A stretch of 64,000 bases of DNA from Corynebacterium jeikeium (GCF_000738265.1 NZ_JFCQ01000016.1:143842-207841), one strand, 5' to 3'. Numbered from the stretch's first letter, positions 1 to 11,084 are shown. Numbers and translations: made by a program. Notes: generated by a model from the sequence alone, not told the origin.

Positions 1-95
1 ACCAACGGCCGCAAAGGCCAGGCCAATGGCGCTGCACACGGCTAGCGCGGACTTCCTAGAATTACCCACAAGTTCACAGCGTAACAGGCGGACAT

Positions 96-101
96 TAGAC
101 T
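96..101 (+). promoter_or_regulatory. -10 box for lspA (leaderless)
   Basis: TAGACT lies 8 nt before the GTG at 110. TTCACA at 73-78 is a plausible -35 with 17-nt spacing. This geometry predicts a transcript starting at or next to the start codon. Confidence 0.5.
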
Positions 102-109
102 ACTTAAGC

Positions 110-670
110 GTGACTTCGAAACGCGCATCTATCGCAGCCTTGACCCTGATGTTTGGGATCATCGCCGTCGACCAGATCACGAAATGGGCGGTCGTCGAGA
201 ACCTCGAGCCACAGCGGGCCTACCCCGTTATCGGCGAATTCTTCCGCCTGTACCTGGTGCGCAATCCGGGTGCGGCGTTTTCGATGGGAACCAGCGCCAC
301 CATCTTCTTTTCCTGCTTCCAGCTGATCGCCTTCCTGGCCTGTATCGTTCTGGCCCTGCGTACACGTTACTTGGCGGGTGCGCTGCCGATTGGTCTGATC
401 GGGGGTGGCGCAGCGGGCAACCTGATCGACCGTGTTTTTCGCGAGCCGGGAGGTATGCACGGCCACGTTGTGGACTTTCTGTCTTTCGGTAGCTTCGCCA
501 TTTTTAATGTTGCTGACGCCGCCATCACCGTCGGCGTGGCGTGTTACGTGATCTACGCATTCTTCATCGAGCCGGCGAATCATGTGCGCGCCGAGCGGGC
601 TAGCGAGTCCAGTGAGGCTAGCGATACCAGCGATACCAGCGAGGTGAGCGAGGGGGAGGAGAGCCGATGA
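110..670 (+). CDS. lspA: Lipoprotein signal peptidase (signal peptidase II)
   Basis: Membrane aspartyl protease that cleaves the signal peptide of prolipoproteins after Lgt has added diacylglycerol. Seen: four hydrophobic segments, an early VDQITKW motif, the RNPGAAFS motif, GNLIDR with the first catalytic Asp, and FNVADAAI with the second. The C-terminus is a Ser/Asp/Glu tail ([13 protein letters not shown]) encoded by short direct repeats and is probably cytoplasmic and dispensable. I chose GTG at 110 (186 aa) over the ATG at 26 because the extra 28 residues look non-conserved and a -10 box lies 8 nt before the GTG. It overlaps rluD by 4 nt (ATGA). Several lipobox proteins and lgt in the same window are its substrates and partner. 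Confidence 0.93.
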   Translation: MTSKRASIAALTLMFGIIAVDQITKWAVVENLEPQRAYPVIGEFFRLYLVRNPGAAFSMGTSATIFFSCFQLIAFLACIVLALRTRYLAGALPIGLIGGGAAGNLIDRVFREPGGMHGHVVDFLSFGSFAIFNVADAAITVGVACYVIYAFFIEPANHVRAERASESSEASDTSDTSEVSEGEESR

Positions 671-1644
671 CCCGGGAAAACCGAGTGATGCCGGTGCCGG
701 ATGGCCTGGCGGGAATGCGCGTGGACGCAGGACTGTCCAAGCTACTGGGGCTCAGCCGTACCGCGGTTGCGGAGCTGGCCGCCGATGGCGACATTCTGCA
801 GGACCAGTCGCCGGTGGGGAAGTCCGATCGGCTCATTGCGGGCGCATGGCTGGACGTGACCCTTCCCGCCCCGCCTCGGGATCTGGCCGCCGAACCGGCC
901 CGGCATGTGGAGGGGATGGAGATCCTGTACTCCGACGAGGACGTCATCGCGGTGGACAAGCCCGTCGGCGTGGCTGCCCACCCCACCGTCGGCTGGGATG
1001 GCCCGACGGTGACCTCCGGTCTGGCGGCTGCGGGCTTTCGCATTTCTACTTCCGGTCCGCCAGAGCGCAAGGGAATCGTGCAGCGGCTAGACGTCGGCAC
1101 CTCCGGCGTGATGATTGTGGCAGCCAGCGAGCGTGCCTACAGCGTGCTGAAGAACGCCTTCCGGGATCGCGAGGTCTCCAAGACCTATCACGCACTGGTG
1201 CAAGGGCACCCCGACCCGACGTCCGGCACCATCGATGCCCCCATCGGACGCCACCCCTCCGCAGGCTGGCGCTTCAGCGTGCGCGAGGATGGCAAGCACG
1301 CGATTACCCACTACGACACGCTGGAGGCTCACCGCCAAGCCAGCTTGCTGGAGGTCAAACTGCAGACCGGTCGTACACACCAGATCCGCGTGCATTTCTC
1401 CGCCTTGCATCACCCGCTGTGCGGGGATCCGATGTACGGTAGCGATCCGAAGCTCTCCGAACGGCTAGGCCTCAACCGCCAATGGCTGCATGCCGTGGAG
1501 CTGGGGTTCCCGCACCCGGATGGGTCGTGGAGGACCGTGCAATCGCCATACCCCCAGGACCTGCAGCAGGCGCTGGATAGGCTGCGGGACGCCAACGGCA
1601 TCGGCGCGAAGAACTCGAAGAACGCTGGAGGCCACCAGCCGTGA
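667..1644 (+). CDS. rluD: RluD/RluA-family ribosomal large-subunit pseudouridine synthase
   Basis: Isomerises uridine to pseudouridine in 23S rRNA. The 325-aa protein has an N-terminal S4-like RNA-binding region (about residues 15-80) and then the synthase domain. The catalytic loop reads [14 protein letters not shown], with the conserved HRLD Asp in a QRLD variant. [11 protein letters not shown] and [10 protein letters not shown] are the other family signatures. It is translationally coupled to lspA and overlaps the next gene by 4 nt, as in mycobacteria. The exact target uridines cannot be read from the sequence, so the rluD symbol is by family and synteny. Confidence 0.88.
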   Translation: MTRENRVMPVPDGLAGMRVDAGLSKLLGLSRTAVAELAADGDILQDQSPVGKSDRLIAGAWLDVTLPAPPRDLAAEPARHVEGMEILYSDEDVIAVDKPVGVAAHPTVGWDGPTVTSGLAAAGFRISTSGPPERKGIVQRLDVGTSGVMIVAASERAYSVLKNAFRDREVSKTYHALVQGHPDPTSGTIDAPIGRHPSAGWRFSVREDGKHAITHYDTLEAHRQASLLEVKLQTGRTHQIRVHFSALHHPLCGDPMYGSDPKLSERLGLNRQWLHAVELGFPHPDGSWRTVQSPYPQDLQQALDRLRDANGIGAKNSKNAGGHQP

Positions 1645-2300
1645 GCCAATCACAGCAACACCCCGATCAGCAGTATCGGGGGCGTAGTCCGCAGCAGTTG
1701 AAAGCAAACAAGAAGCGCCAGCGCCAGCTGGACTGGGAGGACACCCGCCGACCAGGTTGGGTCGCTTGGCTGTCCGGCATTTGCCTCATTGCGATGGGAT
1801 GTGGCGTCATTGCCATGGGCGCATCAGACCTCACCTCCAAAGCGCCGAACATCAACGGCGACCAGCTCGGCCCCTTCGAAGGCACCCCGGCGCAGTACCG
1901 CGAGCACGCGCGCGAACAACTCGACCACATGACCGGCGAAGAACCGCGCTGGGCGCTAGTGTCCCCGGCACCGGAGCACGCATGGAATTCCGGCGAGGTG
2001 ATCGAGCTGCTCAAGGGCATCGATGCGCGAGTGAGTACCCTCTACTTCGGCGCGACGGCCTATGCGACGCTGCCGGAACCAGCGGTGGGGCATACCCGCG
2101 CCGACGTCATCAACCGCGCTGTGGGGCGCATAGCGCGAAGTGCGCGGACCCAACCGGATAAGCTGCGTATCGACGGAGTGCTAGTCCACGCAACCCCGGA
2201 GCAGCTCCGTGAGCTGGCGAAACGCGCCTATGCCGTGGAACCTGCAGATCCGGGGGCGGTGTACGGACGCATTGGGATTCGACCGATGGGAGCGAGATAG
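1641..2300 (+). CDS. Hypothetical single-pass membrane protein
   Basis: 219-aa protein of unknown function. It starts with a hydrophilic, Gln/Arg-rich segment of about 50 residues, then one membrane segment (about 53-72, [21 protein letters not shown]). A soluble region of about 145 residues follows and is probably extracytoplasmic. I see no catalytic motif. GTG start overlaps the rluD stop and its own stop abuts the rarD start, so it belongs to the lspA-rluD-rarD operon. I do not recognise the family. Confidence 0.75.
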   Translation: MSQSQQHPDQQYRGRSPQQLKANKKRQRQLDWEDTRRPGWVAWLSGICLIAMGCGVIAMGASDLTSKAPNINGDQLGPFEGTPAQYREHAREQLDHMTGEEPRWALVSPAPEHAWNSGEVIELLKGIDARVSTLYFGATAYATLPEPAVGHTRADVINRAVGRIARSARTQPDKLRIDGVLVHATPEQLRELAKRAYAVEPADPGAVYGRIGIRPMGAR

Positions 2301-3176
2301 TTGATCTGGGGCCTGCTGTGCTACCTGATGTGGGGGCTGTTTCCTGCCTTCTTCCCCCTGCTGCAACCGGCCACGCCGATGGAGATCCTGGCGCACCGCT
2401 TTGTGTGGACGCTGGTGTTTATGCTGCTGGTGCTCGCCGCCATACGCGGGTTTAAGCAGCTGCGCTCCATCACAGCCCGGCAGTGGCGGATCGTCGCCAT
2501 CGCCGCGCTGTTGATCAGTGTGAACTGGGGGCTGTACATCTATGCGGTCAACAACAATCACGTTGCCGATGCCGCCCTTGGATACTTTATTAACCCCCTG
2601 GTCAGCGTGCTGCTGGGTGTGATCGTGTTGGGGGAGAAGCTGCGTCGCTTGCAGCTTGTCTCTGTCGGCATCGCCACCATCGCCGTCGTGGTGTTGACCG
2701 TCGCGCTGGGGTCGCCACCGGTGATCTCCCTGGCGTTGGCTTTTAGCTTTGGGTTCTACGGGCTCGTTAAGAAGCAGGTTAGTTTGACGCCCATTCAGTC
2801 CCTCACCGCCGAGACTCTTGTCCTGGCGCCGGTAGGGTTGATCTACTTGGGATTTTTGCAGTCCCAGGGCACCAACACTTACGTGCAGTTGGGCGCTGGC
2901 CACGCCGCACTGCTGATGCTGGCGGGCGTGGTGACAGCGCTGCCGCTGCTGTGCTTCGCTCGCGCCGCCCAAGAAATGTCTTTAACGAGCCTGGGCATGG
3001 TTCAATACATCACGCCGGTGATCCAGATGCTGTGGGCCGTCTTTGTGAACAGCGAGCACATCGAACCCGCCCGCTGGGTCGGCTTCGTGCTTATCTGGCT
3101 TGCGGTGGTTGTCTTCATCGTTGACTTGGTACGCAACCGCCCGCCGCGGGTACGGCGGGTGAAGAAGCTGAGCTAG
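2301..3176 (+). CDS. rarD: EamA-family transporter RarD
   Basis: 291-aa inner-membrane protein with about ten hydrophobic segments, arranged as two EamA-like halves. The N-terminus IWGLLCYLMWGLFPAFFPLL and the internal SVNWGLYIYAVNNNHV are typical of RarD, a drug/metabolite-superfamily exporter of poorly defined substrate. Start is TTG directly after the preceding stop (TAG-TTG), so translation is probably coupled. The 3' end overlaps by 4 nt the convergent oxidase gene. Confidence 0.85.
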   Translation: MIWGLLCYLMWGLFPAFFPLLQPATPMEILAHRFVWTLVFMLLVLAAIRGFKQLRSITARQWRIVAIAALLISVNWGLYIYAVNNNHVADAALGYFINPLVSVLLGVIVLGEKLRRLQLVSVGIATIAVVVLTVALGSPPVISLALAFSFGFYGLVKKQVSLTPIQSLTAETLVLAPVGLIYLGFLQSQGTNTYVQLGAGHAALLMLAGVVTALPLLCFARAAQEMSLTSLGMVQYITPVIQMLWAVFVNSEHIEPARWVGFVLIWLAVVVFIVDLVRNRPPRVRRVKKLS

Positions 3177-4522
3177 GCCAGGCCGAAAACCCGATCCACC
3201 ATCGCATTGCGCATCATGCCCTGCGGATCCACCTTTGCGCGTACCTCGCAGGCACGCGCCAGATCCTCGTGCCGCGCCAAGAGGTCCTCGTGGGTGAGGG
3301 TGTGCAGCTTCCCCCAGTGCGGACGCCCCGTAGCAACGGACTTGAAGATCGGCTCGATGTGGCGGAACAGAGCATGGTGGCTGTCCTTGTTGTAGCGGTG
3401 GATGGCGATGTAACAGGACTCGCGTCCCTTCGCCGTGGACAGCGGCACGTCATCGGCGGCGGTTGCGCGAACCTCGATCGGGAACAGCACCTGCTCGCCG
3501 CACGTGTTCATGGTGTGCTGGACCTCTCGCAGGACCTCGCGGGCGTCCGCCAGAGGAACGGAGTACTCCATCTCGTTGAAACGTACGCGGCGCGAGCTGA
3601 CGAACACGTCGTGGGCGACGTTGGAGTATTCGCGCTGCGCCAGGGTCTTCGCGCTCAGCTTCGCAAAGGGCTTGCTCAGCCGGGGGAAGAAGTGCGCCAG
3701 GTCGCACATCGCGCGGTAGGCGCCATTGTTGAGCAGTTCGTCGTCGAAGACCTCCTTCCAGCGTGGTACTGGGTTGGTTGGAGTATTGCCCGGCAGTCGG
3801 GTGTTCGTCTTCACGTGGGCCACGTCGGTGCCGGGGAACCAGTAGAACTCCAGGTGATCCTCGCCCCGCACGCGCTCGGCGAAGTTATCCACCACCTGTG
3901 CGTTTGGTTCCGCCCGCTCGACCGCATGCAGAACGAAGGTATCCACCACGTCGAGCTCTACCTCGGTAATGATGCCGTAGGCGCCCAGCGAGACTCGGGC
4001 GATGTCGTAGAGCTCTCCGGCGATACCCTCTGCGTCGGCGTAGCATTCGTGGGCGTGGCCGTCCGGGGTGATGATGCGGAAAGCTCGCAACATGCCAGCA
4101 AAACCGGTGAATCCCAGACCCGTGCCGTGGGTGCTGGTGCCGATCGCGCCAGCCAACGACTGCGGATCGACATCCCCCTGGTTGGCCAGTGCCACTCCCC
4201 GGGGAGCCAGGATGCCCGGTACATCCCGCAGGCGGGTTCCGGCGCGCAGGCGGGCGGTCATCTTCTGCGGGTCAAAGTGGATCAAGCCCGCCAGGTTGTC
4301 CAGGCTGACCTGGATGCCATCGGTCGCGGCGACGGAGGTAAAGGAATGCCCGGCGCCGATGGGCTTGATCCTTTCCCCTGATGCGGCGGCGCGCTGGATC
4401 AGCTGGATCAGTTCCGCCTCATCGCGCGGAGCCACCTGTTTGCGCGGCTGGCCGGTGGTCACGCCGGACCAGTTGGACCAGCGGGAGTTATGGGCGGGCT
4501 TGCGGGTAATAGTGGTGCTCAT
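3173..4522 (-). CDS. FAD-linked aldonolactone oxidase (L-gulono/D-arabinono-1,4-lactone oxidase-like)
   Basis: 449-aa flavoenzyme with an N-terminal PCMH-type FAD-binding domain (IKPIGAGHSFTSVAA near residue 50, GAIGTSTHGTG near 125) and a C-terminal ALO domain ending in HWGKLHT. Family members oxidise sugar lactones or alditols. The mycobacterial relative Rv1771 is a gulonolactone dehydrogenase. I start it at the ATG at 4522, which overlaps the upstream stop by one base (TAATG), rather than further upstream. It forms a two-gene operon with the deaminase/aldolase, so the two enzymes may act on related metabolites. The substrate is not determinable here. Confidence 0.85.
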   Translation of the reverse strand: MSTTITRKPAHNSRWSNWSGVTTGQPRKQVAPRDEAELIQLIQRAAASGERIKPIGAGHSFTSVAATDGIQVSLDNLAGLIHFDPQKMTARLRAGTRLRDVPGILAPRGVALANQGDVDPQSLAGAIGTSTHGTGLGFTGFAGMLRAFRIITPDGHAHECYADAEGIAGELYDIARVSLGAYGIITEVELDVVDTFVLHAVERAEPNAQVVDNFAERVRGEDHLEFYWFPGTDVAHVKTNTRLPGNTPTNPVPRWKEVFDDELLNNGAYRAMCDLAHFFPRLSKPFAKLSAKTLAQREYSNVAHDVFVSSRRVRFNEMEYSVPLADAREVLREVQHTMNTCGEQVLFPIEVRATAADDVPLSTAKGRESCYIAIHRYNKDSHHALFRHIEPIFKSVATGRPHWGKLHTLTHEDLLARHEDLARACEVRAKVDPQGMMRNAMVDRVFGLA

Positions 4523-5700
4523 TAGACAAAACTCTTTCCTTCGCCGCGGTAGGTGGGCCATTCCGCGACAATTTCACCGGCCGAGACGACCAGCACGCTA
4601 TCGATGTATTCAGTTGCCTCACCGGCCTTCGCGTGGCGCATCCACACGTGGTCGCCGAGGCGCAAGTTCCGGGCTGCGGAGCCGCTCAGCGGAGTCTGCA
4701 CTTCGCCGGGGCCTTCCAGCGGGGCCATCTTTAGATCCCTTGGCCAGTCGACGACCGGCAGGCGATCCTTACCCGGGGGACCAGAGGCGATACGTCCTCC
4801 GCCGGCGACCGTCACTGTCTCCGGCCCAGGGCGGCGCACCACTGGCACGACGAACCATTCCGCCGGGGTCGGCTGGAACTGGCGGTAGTGGTCGAAAAGT
4901 CCGGGGCCGATGATGCCGGAGCCCGCGCCGATCTCGGTGATGGCGGCCTCCGCGCTGGTGGTTTCGATCGAGCCGGTGCCACCACCGTTGACGAACTCCA
5001 GAGGAGGCAGACCCGCCACGCGCAGTTCCTCCGCGACGGCGGCGACGATCTTTGCGCGACGGCTAGCCAGCTCACGCACCGACAGCGCCTTCATCGCCGC
5101 GACGGCAGGGGAGGTGTCCGTGGTGCCGGCGACCTGACCCTCGTAGGCCATGAGGCCGACCAAGCGGAATCCCTCGCGCTGGCGGACCTGCCGGGCGAAG
5201 TCGCGAACCTCCGCCACCGTATACAGAGGGGAACGTAAGGCTCCGATGTGAACGGGGCCGGCGCGCAACGCGGCGTCAATATCAATACAAACCCGAATGT
5301 CTCCACGCTCGTGGGGCGGCACCACAGAGTCGATAAAGTCCAGGTGAGCGACCGAATCGACCATGAGAGTGATGGCCTCGCGGGCGCGCGCATCGTGGAT
5401 CAAACGATGCAGCGCCTCGCGGTGGGCAGAAGGGTAGGCAACGAGGATGTCATCGCTGACCTGCTCCTCGCAGAGCCATAGCGCTTCGTTCAGGTTGTAG
5501 GCCAAGATGCCGCGATAACCGGGGAGGGTAAGGACCTCCGAGATTAGCGAACGGATACGCAGCGACTTGCTGGCCACCCGAATCGGGGTACCGCGAGAAC
5601 GGTGCGCCATGTCTTGCGCGTTGGCTCTGGCGGCATCCAGATCGAGCACCGCGAAGGGTGCGTCCAGGTGCGCCACTGCGAGGCGGGTATCTTTCTTCAT
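4522..5700 (-). CDS. Alanine racemase-fold amino acid deaminase/aldolase
   Basis: 392-aa PLP enzyme of the alanine racemase N-terminal/D-threonine aldolase superfamily. It begins TPIRVASKSLRIRSL, where the Lys after the VAS motif is the expected PLP lysine. GLMAYEGQVAG and EFVNGGGTGS are phosphate/PLP-binding elements of a TIM barrel. The C-terminal part (GDHVWMRHAKAGE) matches the beta domain of D-threonine-aldolase-type proteins. A start at the ATG at 5700 is preferred because TACAGT lies 8 nt upstream. The longer reading frame adds 25 unlikely residues. First gene of the operon with the FAD oxidase. Confidence 0.82.
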   Translation of the reverse strand: MKKDTRLAVAHLDAPFAVLDLDAARANAQDMAHRSRGTPIRVASKSLRIRSLISEVLTLPGYRGILAYNLNEALWLCEEQVSDDILVAYPSAHREALHRLIHDARAREAITLMVDSVAHLDFIDSVVPPHERGDIRVCIDIDAALRAGPVHIGALRSPLYTVAEVRDFARQVRQREGFRLVGLMAYEGQVAGTTDTSPAVAAMKALSVRELASRRAKIVAAVAEELRVAGLPPLEFVNGGGTGSIETTSAEAAITEIGAGSGIIGPGLFDHYRQFQPTPAEWFVVPVVRRPGPETVTVAGGGRIASGPPGKDRLPVVDWPRDLKMAPLEGPGEVQTPLSGSAARNLRLGDHVWMRHAKAGEATEYIDSVLVVSAGEIVAEWPTYRGEGKSFV

Positions 5701-5763
5701 GGAAAGTAACTGTATAGCGATAAGGAATCCCATGTGCCGAAAAAAGGGATTTTTACAACACGC

Positions 5764-5769
5764 TAAGAT
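5764..5769 (+). promoter_or_regulatory. -10 box for dnaE
   Basis: TAAGAT, 8 nt before the dnaE ATG. The 77-bp divergent spacer also carries TACAGT (5709-5714, minus strand) 8 nt before the aldolase start. Confidence 0.45.
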
Positions 5770-5777
5770 GGCCAACC

Positions 5778-8700
5778 ATGAGCGGTTCCTCCTTCGTCCA
5801 CCTGCATAACCACACCGAATACTCCATGCTCGACGGCATGGCTAAAGTCGATATGCTGGCCGCGGAAGCCAAGCGGCAGGGGATGCCCGCAGTCGGTATG
5901 ACGGACCACGGCAACATGTTCGGTGCGGATGCTTTTTACCGGGCGATGACCGCCGCCGACATCAAGCCCATCATCGGCATTGAGGCCTATATCGCCCCGG
6001 AATCCCGCTTTAACCAGCAGCGCGTGCGGTGGGGTAAGCCGGAGCAGAAATCTGACGACGTCTCGGCCTCCGGTGCGTACCTGCACCAGACGATGATCGC
6101 AGAGAACGCGACGGGGCTGCGCAACCTCTTCTATCTGTCCTCGATGGCCAGCTACGAAGGTCAGCTGGGCAAGTGGCCGCGCATGGATGCCGAGCTGATC
6201 GCCCAACACTCCGAGGGCATCATCGCCACCACCGGCTGCCCGTCCGGCGACGTGCAGACTCGCCTGCGCTTGGGACAGTTCGACAAGGCCCTGGAAGCCG
6301 CCGCCATGTGGCAGGACATCTACGGCAAAGAGAATTTTTTCCTGGAGCTGATGGATCACGGCCTGGAGATCGAAAAGCGGGTGCGCGACGACCTGCTGGA
6401 GATCGGCCGCAAGTTGGAACTGCCGCCGCTGGTGACCAACGACTGCCACTACGTGCTGGAGCAGCAGGCCCCGGCGCACGAGGTGATGCTGTGCGTGCAG
6501 ACCGGCTCCACACTGGATGAACCCACCCTGGATCAGGGCGGTAAGCGCTTTGCGTTCTCCGGCACCGGCTACTACCTGCGCACCGCCGAGGACATCCGCG
6601 CTCAGTGGGATAAGGAAGTACCGAAGGGCTGCGACAACACCCTTTGGGTAGCCGAGCGTGTGCAGGACTACTCCGAGATCTGGGAGGAGCACCCGCACGA
6701 CCGCATGCCCATCGCCGACGTGCCGGAAGGCCACACGCCGACGACCTGGCTGACCCACGAAGTGATGAAGGGGTTGGAGGAGCGCTTCCCGGGCAAGGAC
6801 GTCCCCGCCGAGTACATCGACCGCGCCAAGTACGAGATCAGCGTGATCGACATGAAGGGCTACCCGTCCTACTTCCTGATCGTCGCCGAGCTGATCAAGT
6901 ACGCCCGCTCCGTGGGCATCCGCGTCGGTCCCGGCCGTGGTTCGGCCGCCGGTGCACTGGTCGCGTACGCGCTGACGATCACGAATATCGACCCGATGGA
7001 ACACGGCCTGCTGTTCGAGCGCTTCCTGAACCCCGAGCGCCCGTCCGCACCCGATATCGATATCGACTTCGACGATCGCCGTCGCGGAGAGATGATCCGC
7101 TACGCCTCCGACCGCTGGGGCGAGGACAAGATCGCACAGGTGATCACCTTCGGCACAGTGAAGACGAAGCAGGCTATTAAAGACTCCGCCCGCGCCCACT
7201 ACGGCCAGGCCGGATTCCAGATGGCCGACCGGATCACCAAGGCCCTGCCCCCGGCGATCATGGCTAAAGACATTCCGCTGCACGGCATCACCGACCCGGA
7301 GCACGAGCGCTACCCCGAGGCCGCCGAGGTGCGCCAGCTGATCGAAACCGACCCGGACGTGGCGAAGATCTACAAGGATGCACTCGGTCTGGAAGGCGTG
7401 ATCCGCCAGGCCGGTGTGCACGCCTGTGCTGTGATTATGTCCAGCGTTCCGCTGCTGGACTGCATCCCCATGTGGAAGCGCAAGCAGGATGGCGCGCTGA
7501 TCACCGGCTGGCCGTACCCCGCCTGCGAGGCCATCGGGTTGCTGAAGATGGACTTCCTGGGCCTTAGAAACCTTACGGTTATTGGTGACGCCCTCGATAA
7601 CATCAAGACCAACCGCGACTTCGAGTTGGACCTGGAGAACCTCGATACGGTGGATGATCCCACCTACGAGTTGTTGGCGCGCGGTGAGACGCTGGGCGTG
7701 TTCCAGCTGGACTCCGCGGGCATGCAGAAGCTGCTAAAGCGCATGAAGCCGACGGGCTTCAACGACATCGTGGCCGCGTTGGCGCTGTATCGCCCGGGTC
7801 CCATGGGTGTGGACGCGCACTGGGAATATGCCGACCGCAAGAACGGCCGCAAGCCGATTGTGCCGATCCACCCGGAGCTGGAAGAGGCGCTGCACGAAAT
7901 CCTGGAGGAGACCTACGGTCTGATCGTGTACCAGGAGCAGATCATGAAGATCTCCCAAAAGGTCGCGAACTACACCGCGGGCCAAGCAGATGGTTTCCGC
8001 AAGGCAATGGGTAAGAAGAAGCCGGAAGTGCTGGAAAAGGAATTCGTCACCTTCGAATCGGGCATGAAGTCCAACGGCTACTCCGCCGATGCCATCAAGA
8101 CGCTGTGGGATACGATCCTGCCGTTCGCCGGCTACGCCTTTAACAAATCCCACGCCGCGGGCTATGGCTTGGTTTCCTTCTGGACCGCCTACCTGAAGGC
8201 GAACTACGCGCCGGAGTACATGGCTGCGCTGCTGACCTCCGTGGCGGATAAGAAGGACAAGTCCGCGATCTACCTGGCAGACTGCCGCCACCTGGGCATT
8301 CACGTGCTGTCCCCGGACGTGAACGATTCGCGCTACACCTTCCAATCCGTTGGCAAGGACATCCGCTTCGGCCTGGGTGCGGTGCGCAACGTGGGCGAGG
8401 ACGTGGTGAACTCCATCATCGCCTCCCGCGAGGAAAAGGGCGCGTTCAAGGACTTCTCTGACTACCTGGACAAGATCGATCTGACCGCGGCAAACAAGCG
8501 CGTGACCGAGTCGCTGATTAAGGCCGGCGCCTTCGACTCGCTGGGCCACCCGCGCAAGGGCATGGTGCTGGTGCACGAGGACGCGGTGGACGCCGTCACT
8601 GCCACCAAGAAGGCCGCAGCGAAGGGGCAATTCGACCTGTTCGCAGGCCTGGGCGGGGACGACGACGCGGGCGATGTCTTCCGCGTGGAGGTGCCCGACC

Positions 8701-9347
8701 AGGAGTGGGAACGCAAGCACCAGCTGGCGCTGGAACGCGACATGCTGGGCCTCTACGTCTCCGGCCACCCCCTGGACGGCTTCGAGGATGCCCTGGACGC
8801 GCAGATCGACACGCCCCTGACGACCGTGCTGTCCGGCGAACTGCCGAACAACAAGGATCTGAAGATCGGCGGCATCATCTCGGCCGTCGAGCGCCGCATC
8901 GACCGCAACGGCAACCCCTGGGCGATCGCCACGCTGGAGGATCAGCATGGTGCACAGGTAGAGCTGCTGGTGTTCCCGAAGACCTACCAGATGGTGGCCC
9001 CGCAGATCGTCGAGGACAACATCGTGCTGGCGAAGGCGAAGATTAACTACCGAGAAGACGACATGCGCCTGTTCTGCCAGGATCTCAAGTCCGCAGAGCT
9101 CACGGTTGGCGCTGGATCCGGTGTGCCACTGCGGCTGAACATCCGCGTGGATCAGGCCACGCCGGGCAACATGGCCAACCTGCGCCGCGTGCTCAGCCAA
9201 AACAAGGGGGACTCGGATGTCTACCTGACCCTCATCGACGGTGAGGAGGAAGTTCAGTTCCTGCTCGGCCCCGAGATGCGCGTGAACAAGTCTCCGTCGT
9301 TGATGGGCGCTTTGAAGGCCTCGACCTGGGAGGGCATTTTCTCCTAG
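5778..9347 (+). CDS. dnaE: DNA polymerase III alpha subunit
   Basis: 1189-aa replicative polymerase of the DnaE1 class, the usual actinobacterial length. The N-terminal PHP domain ([24 protein letters not shown]) retains the histidines that in actinobacteria support 3'-5' proofreading. The polymerase core has the [11 protein letters not shown] motif near residue 423 with two catalytic Asp, and the third Asp is in [11 protein letters not shown] near 590. [15 protein letters not shown], a helix-hairpin-helix region and an OB domain near residues 1030-1110 follow. Monocistronic, with a predicted leaderless start. Long reading frames on the opposite strand are codon-bias shadows. Confidence 0.98.
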   Translation: MSGSSFVHLHNHTEYSMLDGMAKVDMLAAEAKRQGMPAVGMTDHGNMFGADAFYRAMTAADIKPIIGIEAYIAPESRFNQQRVRWGKPEQKSDDVSASGAYLHQTMIAENATGLRNLFYLSSMASYEGQLGKWPRMDAELIAQHSEGIIATTGCPSGDVQTRLRLGQFDKALEAAAMWQDIYGKENFFLELMDHGLEIEKRVRDDLLEIGRKLELPPLVTNDCHYVLEQQAPAHEVMLCVQTGSTLDEPTLDQGGKRFAFSGTGYYLRTAEDIRAQWDKEVPKGCDNTLWVAERVQDYSEIWEEHPHDRMPIADVPEGHTPTTWLTHEVMKGLEERFPGKDVPAEYIDRAKYEISVIDMKGYPSYFLIVAELIKYARSVGIRVGPGRGSAAGALVAYALTITNIDPMEHGLLFERFLNPERPSAPDIDIDFDDRRRGEMIRYASDRWGEDKIAQVITFGTVKTKQAIKDSARAHYGQAGFQMADRITKALPPAIMAKDIPLHGITDPEHERYPEAAEVRQLIETDPDVAKIYKDALGLEGVIRQAGVHACAVIMSSVPLLDCIPMWKRKQDGALITGWPYPACEAIGLLKMDFLGLRNLTVIGDALDNIKTNRDFELDLENLDTVDDPTYELLARGETLGVFQLDSAGMQKLLKRMKPTGFNDIVAALALYRPGPMGVDAHWEYADRKNGRKPIVPIHPELEEALHEILEETYGLIVYQEQIMKISQKVANYTAGQADGFRKAMGKKKPEVLEKEFVTFESGMKSNGYSADAIKTLWDTILPFAGYAFNKSHAAGYGLVSFWTAYLKANYAPEYMAALLTSVADKKDKSAIYLADCRHLGIHVLSPDVNDSRYTFQSVGKDIRFGLGAVRNVGEDVVNSIIASREEKGAFKDFSDYLDKIDLTAANKRVTESLIKAGAFDSLGHPRKGMVLVHEDAVDAVTATKKAAAKGQFDLFAGLGGDDDAGDVFRVEVPDQEWERKHQLALERDMLGLYVSGHPLDGFEDALDAQIDTPLTTVLSGELPNNKDLKIGGIISAVERRIDRNGNPWAIATLEDQHGAQVELLVFPKTYQMVAPQIVEDNIVLAKAKINYREDDMRLFCQDLKSAELTVGAGSGVPLRLNIRVDQATPGNMANLRRVLSQNKGDSDVYLTLIDGEEEVQFLLGPEMRVNKSPSLMGALKASTWEGIFS

Positions 9348-9358
9348 ATCTGCTGCGC

Positions 9359-9373
9359 GGCCAGCTACTGGCC
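9359..9373 (+). terminator. Possible hairpin between convergent dnaE and treZ
   Basis: Perfect inverted repeat GGCCAG-CTA-CTGGCC lying 12 nt after the dnaE stop and 7 nt before the treZ stop. There is no T-run, so termination is only suggested by position. Confidence 0.3.
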
Positions 9374-9379
9374 AACTAA

Positions 9380-11077
9380 CTATTCGGTGCCGTAGCGCGC
9401 CTCCCACGGGCCGAGCCCCAGCCCATCGTGGGGCGTGTCGGCCAAGTTCACGGTGACCTTCACCAGGGATTCCGGAGCTTGGTAGGTCAGCTCGATCCAG
9501 CGGCCGTGCGCCAGCTCGTCGTCCGCGTCGCTCGGCGGCACCGTCGGGTTCACGCCCGCCAGGGCTTCGCTGACTGGTTCCTCGCCGTCGGCCCACCAGC
9601 TCACGTCCAGCAGCTCGGCCTCGGCCAGGCGGTGGGTGCGGCGGAACTCCAGCAGGTCCGTATAGCCGCGCAGGACTTCCGCGTGCGGGGATTCCGTTCG
9701 CTCCGCCCACTTCAGCACGCTGTCTCGGAATGTCTCCTCGGCCGCCGGGTTCGGCACGTCCTTTGGATCCCACCCGGCGCGCGCGAACTCGCGCATGCGC
9801 CCCTCGCGGGTGGCTTGGTTGAGTTCCTCGTTCTCGTGGTCGACGAAGAACGCGAACGGCGTGGATGCACCCCATTCCTCGCCCATAAACAGCATCGGGG
9901 TGAACGGGCTGGTCAGTACCAAGGTGGCCTTGGCCAGTTGCTGCTTTACCGACAGGTTCATGCTCGGCCGATCGCCCGCCGCGCGGTTGCCGGTCTGGTC
10001 GTGGGTGGTCGTGTACGCCACGAAACGCCACAGCTCCGGATCCGTCACCGGCCGGCCGTGCGTGCGCCCGCGGAAGGAGCTGAAGCGCCCGTCGTGCCAG
10101 AACACCCGCTGGAACGTCGTGGCAAGTACCTCGACCGTCCCGAAATCGGAGTAGTAGGCGTGATCCTCGCCGGAAACGACGGTGTGGATCGCGTGGTGGA
10201 TGTCATCGTTCCACTGCACGACCTTGTAACCCTCGGTGTACACGGGATCGTTCTTGTCCGTCTCGGCGATAATCCAGGCCGGCTCCGCAGCGTCGCGGAT
10301 CTGCTCGATGAGGCTCACCGCGCCCGTATCATCCAGCGCATGCACCGCGTCCAGGCGCAGGCCGTCGATGCCGAACTCCTGGGTCCACTGGCGCACCGCT
10401 TCCAGGATGTAGGCGCGCACCTCGTCGGAATTCCGGCCCTGCAGATTCACCACATCACCCCAACCGGTCGAGCCGCCGGCGGTGTAGGGGCCGAACACCC
10501 CGGTGTAGTTACCGTCGGGGCCGAAGTGGTTGTACACCACGTCCAACACCACGGCCAGGTCGCGGTCGTGGGCGGCGTCGATAAACCTCAACAGCCCGTC
10601 CGGACCGCCGTAAACGTCCGTGACTGCCTGCCACATCACACCGTCGTAGCCCCAATTGCGCTTGCCGCCGAAGGGTTGCACGGGCATGAGTTCTATAGCG
10701 GTGACGCCCACCGCTTTGAGCTCGTCGAGCTTCTCAATCGCGGCGTCGAAGGTGCCTGCCGCGGTGAATGTGCCGACGTGAAGTTCGTAGATAACTTCGC
10801 CCTGCAGCGGGCGGCCCAGTTGCGTGCGGGGCTTGTCGAGATGCCAGACCTCCGACAACCCGTGGATACCGTCGGGCTGGCGCTTGGAGCGCGGGTCGGG
10901 GAATACGGGCGAACCGTCGACGGAAAATCCGTAGCGGTCGCCGGGGTTGGTAGGCATATCGGCGAGGAACCAGCTATCGGCCTCGCGGGTCATGGGGATG
11001 CGCTGTTCGGTACCGGTTGTTGCAGGTCGCAAGACTAGTTCTACGTTTTCGGCCAAAGGAGCCCACACGGAATACAT
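9380..11077 (-). CDS. treZ: Malto-oligosyltrehalose trehalohydrolase
   Basis: Releases trehalose from the maltooligosyl-trehalose made by TreY. 565-aa GH13 enzyme with an N-terminal CBM48-like domain (MYSVWAPLAENVELVLRPA) and a TIM barrel. The barrel has the four GH13 regions: VLDVVYNHFGPDG, GIDGLRLDAVHAL (nucleophile Asp), WIIAETDKNDP (acid/base Glu) and TTTHDQTGNR. The start is the ATG at 11077, 7 nt after a TAGGGT box; the frame upstream overlaps yigZ and is not coding. treZ is separated from treY and glgX by four genes, whereas mycobacteria keep the three together. Confidence 0.95.
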   Translation of the reverse strand: MYSVWAPLAENVELVLRPATTGTEQRIPMTREADSWFLADMPTNPGDRYGFSVDGSPVFPDPRSKRQPDGIHGLSEVWHLDKPRTQLGRPLQGEVIYELHVGTFTAAGTFDAAIEKLDELKAVGVTAIELMPVQPFGGKRNWGYDGVMWQAVTDVYGGPDGLLRFIDAAHDRDLAVVLDVVYNHFGPDGNYTGVFGPYTAGGSTGWGDVVNLQGRNSDEVRAYILEAVRQWTQEFGIDGLRLDAVHALDDTGAVSLIEQIRDAAEPAWIIAETDKNDPVYTEGYKVVQWNDDIHHAIHTVVSGEDHAYYSDFGTVEVLATTFQRVFWHDGRFSSFRGRTHGRPVTDPELWRFVAYTTTHDQTGNRAAGDRPSMNLSVKQQLAKATLVLTSPFTPMLFMGEEWGASTPFAFFVDHENEELNQATREGRMREFARAGWDPKDVPNPAAEETFRDSVLKWAERTESPHAEVLRGYTDLLEFRRTHRLAEAELLDVSWWADGEEPVSEALAGVNPTVPPSDADDELAHGRWIELTYQAPESLVKVTVNLADTPHDGLGLGPWEARYGTE

Positions 11078-11084
11078 GGGTTCC

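Noticed and set aside
5763..7421. Long minus-strand reading frame opposite dnaE (and a similar one at 7734-10031)
   Set aside because: Arises from codon bias in GC-rich dnaE; no start signals, and the translation is His/Val/Leu-rich without any known motif.
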